Positions 34,522 through 41,575 of a DNA stretch of 64,000 bases are shown here, piece after piece. Under the pieces are notes generated by a model. That model searched no databases and was not told the DNA's origin. It worked only from the letters and a program-made list of their open reading frames with translations. How positions within the stretch are numbered: the stretch's first letter is position 1; each line of letters opens with the position of its first letter. Source of the stretch: JAZLDV01 sp045614925 (GTDB taxonomy: Bacteria > Bacillota_I > Bacilli_A > Erysipelotrichales > Coprobacillaceae); assembly GCA_045614925.1 (NCBI GenBank), contig JAZLDV010000020.1, forward strand, positions 21,627 through 85,626. The letters are read 5' to 3'. The position numbers were made by a program, and so were the translations under genes.

Positions 34522-35064
34522 ATGAAAGCAATTGTTTTATTTAAAGAAGGATATGAAGAAGTTGAAGCTTTATGTACTGTAGATATTCTAAGAAGAGCGA
34601 ATGTTGAATGTGATATGGTAGGAATGGATTCAATTGATGTTGTGAGTTCACATAATATTAAGATTACAATGGATAAAGTATTTGATGAAGATTGTTATAA
34701 TGCTGATGCTGTTGTTTTACCTGGAGGATTACCTGGATCAACAAATTTAAGAGATGATGAAAGAGTAATTGAATTATTAAAAGACTTTAATGAAAAAGGA
34801 AAAGTGATTGCAGCAATCTGTGCTGGACCAATTTCTTTAGAAAAAGCAGGTGTAGTAGCAGGTAAAAATTATACTTGCTATCCTGGATTCAATGAACAAA
34901 TTCCATCAGGAAATTATCAGGATGTTTTAACTTGCGTAGATGGAAATATTATTACTGGAAGAGGACCAGCTGCTTCTATGGAATTTGGATATAAAGTTTT
35001 AGAAGCATTAGGAACTGATCCAAGTGCTTTAATGAAAGCTATGCAATATGATTATGTAAAATAA
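34522..35064 (+). CDS. DJ-1/PfpI family protein
   Basis: Cytosolic 180-residue protein of the DJ-1/PfpI/ThiJ superfamily. It starts with KAIVLFKEGYEEVEALCTVD, where Glu in EGYEEVE is the conserved acidic residue, and has the nucleophile elbow AAICAGPISL with Cys100. Family members act as deglycases, chaperones or stress proteins; the exact activity is not determined. ATG at 34522 is used because GGAGG (34509-34513) is 8 bases away; an in-frame ATG at 34516 is too close. An extended -10 TGATATAAT ends at 34494. Confidence 0.88.
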   Translation: MKAIVLFKEGYEEVEALCTVDILRRANVECDMVGMDSIDVVSSHNIKITMDKVFDEDCYNADAVVLPGGLPGSTNLRDDERVIELLKDFNEKGKVIAAICAGPISLEKAGVVAGKNYTCYPGFNEQIPSGNYQDVLTCVDGNIITGRGPAASMEFGYKVLEALGTDPSALMKAMQYDYVK

Positions 35065-35088
35065 CAGAGTGAATACTCTGTTTTTTTG
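35064..35088 (+). terminator. Terminator after the DJ-1 gene
   Basis: 7-bp stem (35064-35070 with 35075-35081), GAAT loop, seven T. It sits only 14 bases before the next start codon, so the next gene may rely on read-through or a promoter inside the DJ-1 gene. Confidence 0.8.
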
Positions 35089-35101
35089 TAGGAGGATATT
35101 T

Positions 35102-35806
35102 ATGATATATGTATGTGGTGATATACATGGAAGGCAAGATATTTCTAAATTGAATTCTAAAAATTTTAAGGAAGGAAAGTCTCTAACAAAAGATGATTAT
35201 GTGATTATTTGTGGGGATTTTGGTCTTGTCTGGGGATTGGGATTTGAAAAAGAAGATCTTCATTTTCAAAAGTGGTTAATGGATAAACCTTGGACAACAT
35301 TGTTTGTTGATGGAAATCATGAGAATTTTGATTTATTAAATTCATATAAGGAAGAAATATGGAATGGTGGAAGGGTTCATAGGATTAATGATTCTATAAT
35401 TCATCTTATCAGAGGAGAAATATATAATATTGAAGGGCAGACTATAATGGCATTTGGTGGAGGTGCTAGCCATGATACTGATATAAGAAAAGAAGGTATT
35501 TCATGGTGGAAAAATGAACTTCCTGTTTTAAGTGAGATAGAAAATGCATGGAATAATTTAAAGCAGTATAATAATTGTATTGATTATATTATTAGTCATG
35601 ATGGTCCTTCTATAATAAGAGATTATTTTCATTATTCACCTATAGATATGACTATGTATTCTTGTGAACACAGAGATATTCATATGTTCTTTGATGATAT
35701 ATATAAAGATGTGAAATTTAAAAAATGGTATATGGGACATTACCATAAAGACGTTGATATAGATAATATACATATCTTATTTGATAAAATAAAACCAATA
35801 GAGTAG
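35102..35806 (+). CDS. Calcineurin-like metallophosphoesterase
   Basis: Cytosolic phosphoesterase, 234 residues. Complete ligand set: CGDIHGRQD at residues 5-13, ICGDFGLVWG near 38, DGNHENFD near 75, SHDGP near 165 and GHYHKDVD near 218. Domain arrangement suggests a small stand-alone phosphodiesterase; substrate unknown. The ATG at 35102 has AGGAGGA upstream; the frame is open back to 35069 inside the terminator and is not used. Ends at a hairpin shared with the converging amidohydrolase. Confidence 0.85.
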   Translation: MIYVCGDIHGRQDISKLNSKNFKEGKSLTKDDYVIICGDFGLVWGLGFEKEDLHFQKWLMDKPWTTLFVDGNHENFDLLNSYKEEIWNGGRVHRINDSIIHLIRGEIYNIEGQTIMAFGGGASHDTDIRKEGISWWKNELPVLSEIENAWNNLKQYNNCIDYIISHDGPSIIRDYFHYSPIDMTMYSCEHRDIHMFFDDIYKDVKFKKWYMGHYHKDVDIDNIHILFDKIKPIE

Positions 35807-35822
35807 TCTCTATTGGTTTTTT
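35791..35822. terminator. Bidirectional terminator
   Basis: 13-bp stem (35791-35803 with 35808-35820), 4-base loop, T-run; covers both convergent stop codons. Confidence 0.88.
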
Positions 35823-37003
35823 AACCACATGATTGCGTTATAGACATATGCTAAACATCCATTTACAACACCATTTTCATCAAATAAAACACATGGATGA
35901 TGTAATGGATATGTATAACCTTCATCAGTATTTCCGCATGCTAATGTTAAAGTGATTGTTGGGATTTTTCTTGATATATAAGCAAAATCTTCACTTCCTC
36001 CTAGTCGTGCAGGTTTTCCATCATTTAATATAGCACTTTTAAAACAATAATCTTTTCCTAATAAATCTAAAGTATGTTCATAAACACTTTGTGATAATTG
36101 CTCATCATTTTTTAATGATGGTGTTCCACTTGTAAAAATTAAAGAAGAATCACATCTGAATGCTTTAGATATTCCATCGACAATATCGGCCATTCTGTTT
36201 TTAACATGTGCTCTTAAATCTTCATCAAATGTTCTTAAAGTTCCTTTCATAAGAGCTTTGTTTGCAATTGCATTTGGAGCATCTCCAGCACTCATTGTTC
36301 CAATTGTTAAAATTGCTTCATCACTTGAACCTAATTCTCTTGCTGATATTTCCTGTAATGAAATTAAAATTGAACAAGCGCAATGCAATGCATCAATTCC
36401 TAATTGTGGTGTTGAACCATGACATCCCTTACCATTTACTTCAATGCTGAAGCAATCAGCAGCAGGTGCATTCACTCCACCATCAGATACAATAACAGTT
36501 CCTGTTTTTAAATTACAAGCACTCACAACATGCATCATCATACCAGCACTTACATCTTCTAATACGCCATGTTGTATCATATCTAAAGCACCTTCAAATA
36601 TTTCTTCAGCACTTTGAAACATAATACGAACAGTTCCGTTTAATTCTTTTTCATGTTTTTTTAATATTTTTGCCGCACCTAACATCATTGCAGCATGAAA
36701 ATCATGACCACAGGCATGCATGTTATTTTCTGATTTGAAATCAAGATCAGTTTTATCTTTGATAGCCAAAGCATCCATATCTGCTCTTAATAAAAAGATT
36801 GGTTTTGTATGTCCTGCTTCAACATATAATCCACATTTACCACAGTTATGAACTTGATAACCCATATTTTCAAGCTGTTTATAAACATAATCTTTTGTTT
36901 CATTTAAATCAAAACCTACTTCTGCATGAGCGTGCAGATATCTTCTATGTGCAATAATTTCATCTTTTATATCATTAACTTCTTTTATTAAAATATCTTT
37001 CAT
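35810..37003 (-). CDS. M20D family amidohydrolase (hippurate hydrolase-like)
   Basis: Zinc amidohydrolase/peptidase of 397 residues. HAEVGFDLNET at the start, ADMDALAI near residue 74, MHACGHDFHAAMMLGAA near 95-110 (Cys ligand typical of M20D), QSAEEIFEGA near 130 and GSEDFAYI near 345. Such enzymes cleave N-acyl or N-carbamoyl amino acids or aminobenzoyl-glutamate-like amides; the substrate is not set. AAGGAG lies before the ATG, which starts two bases after the yaaA stop, so the two genes form an operon. Confidence 0.9.
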   Translation of the reverse strand: MKDILIKEVNDIKDEIIAHRRYLHAHAEVGFDLNETKDYVYKQLENMGYQVHNCGKCGLYVEAGHTKPIFLLRADMDALAIKDKTDLDFKSENNMHACGHDFHAAMMLGAAKILKKHEKELNGTVRIMFQSAEEIFEGALDMIQHGVLEDVSAGMMMHVVSACNLKTGTVIVSDGGVNAPAADCFSIEVNGKGCHGSTPQLGIDALHCACSILISLQEISARELGSSDEAILTIGTMSAGDAPNAIANKALMKGTLRTFDEDLRAHVKNRMADIVDGISKAFRCDSSLIFTSGTPSLKNDEQLSQSVYEHTLDLLGKDYCFKSAILNDGKPARLGGSEDFAYISRKIPTITLTLACGNTDEGYTYPLHHPCVLFDENGVVNGCLAYVYNAIMWLKNQ

Positions 37004-37005
37004 TT

Positions 37006-37710
37006 CTAGTTCTCCTTTAAAAATACTATATTGTTATTTTCACTCATATCTTCATTATAAGTATAGCCATCTACATTTATTAATTTCAATTCATTTAATG
37101 AACTAATTTCGTTTATAATCATTTGATTTAACATCATACCTCTTGCTTTTTTTACATTCATAGAACTACGCTTTATTTTGCCATCTTTGATTTCAACAAA
37201 ATCAATAAAATAAATATGAGGATGTCTGATCATAGATGTAAATTCATGTGAAGCAAGTGAAATAATATAATCTTCATTTTCAAAATATTGATAAATAGGT
37301 GTATACCAATACTCATATAAATTCATATTATTAATTTTCATAGTCATATCTAAACGATATGGTGTAATCATTGTATTATAATGTAATACTCCATAATAAG
37401 CAGACATAATGCGTACATGATTTTTTAAATAATCATGATGTTGTGCATATTGATCTAATTGCAGCTGCTTAAAGACATGTCCCTGATATAATGCAATAGC
37501 AGGGTGTTCATTATAATTATTATGATAATAATCATAAACATTCTGTGATTGTTTTGATGAAATTTTCATAATATTACAAAGTTCTTCATCATTGTATTGT
37601 GCAAGTATTGATTTTAAATACTGTGTTTCATCTTTGAATTCATGAACTTGTGGGATGAAATTGACAGGAGTATATTTTAATGTTTTGCTTGGTGCAATAA
37701 TGACTTTCAT
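37006..37710 (-). CDS. yaaA: YaaA family peroxide-stress protein
   Basis: UPF0246/YaaA, 234 residues, cytosolic. In Escherichia coli YaaA lowers free iron and protects DNA during peroxide stress. Family marks here are KVIIAPSKTLKY at the N-terminus, ALYQGHVFKQL near residue 75, MSAYYGVLH near 105 and PYRLDMTMKI near 120. ATG at 37710 follows AGAGGTGAT; the frame is open nine bases further but without a start of quality. It fits the PerR-rubrerythrin theme, although no PerR box is seen here. Confidence 0.9.
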   Translation of the reverse strand: MKVIIAPSKTLKYTPVNFIPQVHEFKDETQYLKSILAQYNDEELCNIMKISSKQSQNVYDYYHNNYNEHPAIALYQGHVFKQLQLDQYAQHHDYLKNHVRIMSAYYGVLHYNTMITPYRLDMTMKINNMNLYEYWYTPIYQYFENEDYIISLASHEFTSMIRHPHIYFIDFVEIKDGKIKRSSMNVKKARGMMLNQMIINEISSLNELKLINVDGYTYNEDMSENNNIVFLKEN

Positions 37711-37788
37711 ACTAATCACCTCTTTCTTATTATAAAGTAAATCTTATAATGAGAAAAGAAATATGTTATACTAGTTGCGGGTGATATT

Positions 37789-38775
37789 ATGAATACAATA
37801 ATTATAAATAAAATTTTAATGCATATGTTAGATTTTGAGCATAGAAAAATATTTCATTCTACTGATTTTGTAGAATTAAATGAAACATCTATAGATTATT
37901 ATAGAAAGAAAGTAGAAAAAGCACTAACATCCTCTTCTATGAAAGAATTAACAGTTGGATCATTACATGAAATGATGCTTAGAAGTGAAAAAATGATTGA
38001 AAGTGATGAAGAGTTTATTAGACAGGCTCATGAACTGACTGATAAATTTTATACTTTAGGAGCTGTGATTGGTGAAATGCCTAATAGTAATCTTATGTTT
38101 GTAGATTGTTATAAAGATGGGCAAAGAGTTGTTGCTGCTTTAAAAATTAATTATAGAATGATTCCTATGTGTGTTGTAGAGGAAGGAAATGTTCGTATTA
38201 CCAAATCACAGGTACTTCCAACACAAGGGGCAAATGTAGATGAGGCTATTATTATTAATTGTGATGAAAAGAAGTTATTCTTAATTGAAAAGAAATATAG
38301 TATTGATGGAAAGCAGGATTATTATTTAAATCCTCAATGGATTAAAGGTGAAGAAAAACTGACTGATAAACAAAAGATTTCAACTATGAAAAAAGTTATT
38401 AAAAAAATGGATGATATGTATAATGTCAATGATGGGAAAACTTTACCATTAATGAAACAAGAAATACAAGAAAAGATTGATACACATGATGTTATCAGAC
38501 CTTTAGAAATAGTGAAAAAAGTTTTAGAAAAAGATTATCAGGCACAAGAAGAAAGTGAATTGATGATGAGAGATTTAGGTATTGGTGAAGATGATATGAT
38601 TCAAAGTGTATCTTTATCTTCTATGGATAAATGTAAACTTGTTTTAGATGAAGATATTGAAATTATTATTCCTATAGATGATTATTTAAATGGAAATCAT
38701 ATTGAAAAAATTAAACAAGGTGATGGAACTTATTCGATTGTATTAAAGGATATAAGTGAAGTTATTGTAAAATAA
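37789..38775 (+). CDS. Nucleoid-associated protein, NdpA/YejK-like
   Basis: Cytosolic 328-residue protein of the 37-kDa nucleoid-associated protein family (Pfam NA37). It begins IIINKILMHMLDFEHRKIF, typical of the family, and has KINYRMIPMC and SQVLPTQGANVDEAIIIN in the central domain. The role in DNA binding is documented for the E. coli member only; in Firmicutes the job is unproven. GGGTGAT before the ATG. Divergent from yaaA. Confidence 0.8.
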   Translation: MNTIIINKILMHMLDFEHRKIFHSTDFVELNETSIDYYRKKVEKALTSSSMKELTVGSLHEMMLRSEKMIESDEEFIRQAHELTDKFYTLGAVIGEMPNSNLMFVDCYKDGQRVVAALKINYRMIPMCVVEEGNVRITKSQVLPTQGANVDEAIIINCDEKKLFLIEKKYSIDGKQDYYLNPQWIKGEEKLTDKQKISTMKKVIKKMDDMYNVNDGKTLPLMKQEIQEKIDTHDVIRPLEIVKKVLEKDYQAQEESELMMRDLGIGEDDMIQSVSLSSMDKCKLVLDEDIEIIIPIDDYLNGNHIEKIKQGDGTYSIVLKDISEVIVK

Positions 38776-39065
38776 AGAGTCATAAAAAACACTTAAAATT
38801 AATGACTTAAGATAATAAAGAGAATATTTATAAATAATATTTTCTTTGTGTTATACAATATAGATGCAAAGTAAGCGATTGAATTATTCAAAAGATATTT
38901 ATAAAGATTAAAAATATGTATAAGAAAGCGTTATCAAATTAAAAAAATGTTGATAAATGGCAAAAAAAATTGAATTCAAGTGGATATTGATTCTATTTGT
39001 GGTATAATACTATGGCTTAGCAAAAAAGTATAAGGATGAGTAAAATATTGTAAGGGAGAGAGATT
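38776..39065 (+). promoter_or_regulatory. glgP regulatory region with two extended -10 promoters and two cre-like sites
   Basis: This 290-base gap holds no gene. Promoter 1: TGTTATACA (38849-38857). Promoter 2: TGGTATAAT (39000-39008). A site at 38923-38936 (AGAAAGCGTTATCA) matches 13 of 14 positions of the CcpA consensus TGWAANCGNTNWCA, and a weaker one at 38870-38883 matches 11 of 14; their centres are 53 bases apart. A weak hairpin 38778-38807 may end the upstream gene. Catabolite control is inferred. Confidence 0.6.
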
Positions 39066-41459
39066 ATGTTTAAAAACAAAGAAGAATTTAAATTTGAGTT
39101 TTCTAAGAGAATTATCGAATCTTACGGTAGAACTGTAGAAGAATCTCATATGACAGAAAAATTCATGGTTTTAGGAACAATGGTTAGAGACTATGCTTCA
39201 GTTAACTGGGCAATGACTAAAATGTATACTAAAACTAAACAACAAAAACAAGTTCATTATTTTTCAATGGAATTCTTAATTGGTCGTTTATTAGTTAATA
39301 ACATGATGAATTTAGGAATCTATGAAATCGCTAAAGAAGGGTTAGCAGATTTCAACATTAATATTCATGACTTAGAAGAGTTAGAATCAGATGCAGGTTT
39401 AGGAAACGGTGGTTTAGGTCGTTTAGCTGCTTGTTTCATGGATTCATTAGCATCTTTATCTTATCCAGGTTTTGGACATACAATTCGTTATGAATATGGT
39501 TTATTTAAACAAAAAATTGAAAATGGTTACCAAGTTGAAGTACCTGATCAATGGTTAAAATTAGGAAATATGTGGGAAGTTCGTAAACCAAAACATGCAG
39601 TGGATGTTAAATTCTGGGGACGCGTAGTTTGGAACGAAAGCACAGGTAAATGGGATCATGTTGATGCTGAATGTGTAAGAGCAGTTCCTTATGATATGCC
39701 AATTGTAGGTAACAATACAACTGTAACAAATACATTACGTTTATGGCATGCTGAACCAAGTGACAACATTCCATCAAACAAAGACTTTAGACAATATGCT
39801 CAAGAAATCAGAGATATCTGTCAAACATTATATCCAGATGATTCAACATTAGCTGGACGTACTTTACGTTTAAAACAACAATACTTCTTTGTATCAGCTG
39901 GTTTAAACTCAATTATTAAAAATCACTTAAGAGTTTATCCAAACTTAGATAACTTCCATGAAAAGAACGTTATCCAATTAAATGATACACACCCAGTATT
40001 AGTTGTACCAGAATTAATGCGTATCTTAATTGATGAATTCGGATATGAATGGGATAAAGCTTGGGAAATCACAAGCAAAACATGTGCATATACTAACCAT
40101 ACTATCTTAGCAGAAGCTTTAGAAAAATGGCCAGTACAAACTATGCAATCATTATTACCAAGAGTTTATCAAATTGTTGAAGAAATCAATAGAAGATTCA
40201 TTGGTTTTGTTAAAAAACAAACTTCTAATGATGATATCGTTAACAGAACAATGATTATCAAAGATGGTCAAGTTCATATGGCTCACTTAGCAATCGCTGG
40301 AAGCTTCAGTGTTAATGGGGTAGCTAGATTACACACTGAAATCTTAATGAATCAAGAAATGAAAGATTTCAATGAAATCTTCCCAACTAAATTCAACAAT
40401 AAAACAAATGGAATTACTCATAGAAGATGGTTAGCATACTCAAATCCTGAATTATCTTCATTATTAAATGAAACAATTGGAAATGAATGGGTAATGCATC
40501 CAGAAGAATTAGAAGAATTAGCTAAATTTGCTGATGATTCTATTGTTCAAGGAAAATTCTTAAATGTTAAGCAACAAAGAAAAGAAATCTTAGCTAAATA
40601 TATTAAAGAACATAATGGTATTGATGTAGATCCTAACAGTATCTTTGATATTCAAGTTAAGAGATTACATGCATATAAACGTCAATTATTAAATATCATG
40701 CATGTTATCTATTTATATCAAGAAATGAAAGCTAATCCAAATTTCAGAATTCAACCAAGAACATTTATCTTTGGAGCAAAAGCTGCACCAGCTTATTACT
40801 TCGCTAAAAAAGTTATTAAATTAATTAATAGCGTTGCTGATGTAGTAAATAATGATCCAGAAACAAATAAATTCTTAAAAGTTGTATTCATCGAAAACTA
40901 TGGTGTTACTATTGCTGAAAAAATTATGCCAGCTGCAGATGTTTCTGAACAAATTTCTACTGCAGGTAAAGAAGCAAGTGGTACTGGAAATATGAAATTC
41001 ATGATGAACGGTGCTATTACTGTAGGAACTTTAGATGGTGCTAACGTTGAAATCGCTGAATTAGTTGGTGATGAAAACATTGTTATCTTTGGATTAAAAG
41101 ATAATGAAATTAATGATTTAAGAAATAGTGGTCAATATCATGCATGGAATTATTACAACAATGATCCAAGAATCAAACGTGTTGTTGATTCATTAGTTGA
41201 TGGTACATTCCATGAGTCAAGAGAAGAATTCAGAATGATCTTTGATGAATTAATGAATAGAAATGATGAATACTTCTTATTCGCTGACTTTGTATCTTAT
41301 ATGGATGCTCATGCAAAAATTGATGCATTATATCAAAATAAACAACTTTGGGCAAAAATGTGCTTAATGAACATTGCTAAATCAGGATTCTTCTCTTCAG
41401 ATAGAACTATTGAAGACTATGTAAGAGATATCTGGAATTTAGAAAGAGTTCAAAGATAG
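39066..41459 (+). CDS. glgP: Glycogen/maltodextrin phosphorylase
   Basis: Pyridoxal-phosphate enzyme releasing glucose-1-phosphate from alpha-1,4-glucan ends. 797 residues, normal for the GT35 family. The PLP motif SGTGNMKFMMNGA places the cofactor Lys at 644; other landmarks are YFSMEFLIGRLL and DAGLGNGGLGRLAACFMDS near residue 105, and IFDIQVKRLHAYKRQLLN near 535. GGGAGAGAG precedes the ATG. Codons ending in C are frequent, suggesting strong expression. Works with the pullulanase at 44339-46432, which removes the 1,6 branches. Monocistronic. Confidence 0.96.
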   Translation: MFKNKEEFKFEFSKRIIESYGRTVEESHMTEKFMVLGTMVRDYASVNWAMTKMYTKTKQQKQVHYFSMEFLIGRLLVNNMMNLGIYEIAKEGLADFNINIHDLEELESDAGLGNGGLGRLAACFMDSLASLSYPGFGHTIRYEYGLFKQKIENGYQVEVPDQWLKLGNMWEVRKPKHAVDVKFWGRVVWNESTGKWDHVDAECVRAVPYDMPIVGNNTTVTNTLRLWHAEPSDNIPSNKDFRQYAQEIRDICQTLYPDDSTLAGRTLRLKQQYFFVSAGLNSIIKNHLRVYPNLDNFHEKNVIQLNDTHPVLVVPELMRILIDEFGYEWDKAWEITSKTCAYTNHTILAEALEKWPVQTMQSLLPRVYQIVEEINRRFIGFVKKQTSNDDIVNRTMIIKDGQVHMAHLAIAGSFSVNGVARLHTEILMNQEMKDFNEIFPTKFNNKTNGITHRRWLAYSNPELSSLLNETIGNEWVMHPEELEELAKFADDSIVQGKFLNVKQQRKEILAKYIKEHNGIDVDPNSIFDIQVKRLHAYKRQLLNIMHVIYLYQEMKANPNFRIQPRTFIFGAKAAPAYYFAKKVIKLINSVADVVNNDPETNKFLKVVFIENYGVTIAEKIMPAADVSEQISTAGKEASGTGNMKFMMNGAITVGTLDGANVEIAELVGDENIVIFGLKDNEINDLRNSGQYHAWNYYNNDPRIKRVVDSLVDGTFHESREEFRMIFDELMNRNDEYFLFADFVSYMDAHAKIDALYQNKQLWAKMCLMNIAKSGFFSSDRTIEDYVRDIWNLERVQR

Positions 41460-41466
41460 TAAACTA

Positions 41467-41500
41467 AACCGAGAGATTTAATCTTTCGGTTTTTTCTTTT
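41467..41500 (+). terminator. Terminator of glgP
   Basis: 11-bp stem with one G-U (41467-41477 with 41481-41491), TTA loop, T-run. Confidence 0.88.
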
Positions 41501-41519
41501 GACTTATGATACATATTTT

Positions 41520-41549
41520 TTGACAATTATATACAATACATCATAAAAT
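41520..41549 (+). promoter_or_regulatory. Promoter of the surface pseudoprotease gene
   Basis: Consensus TTGACA (41520-41525), 18-base spacer, TAAAAT (41544-41549). Confidence 0.65.
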
Positions 41550-41575
41550 AAGTACGTAATAGAAGGAGGGGTTAT

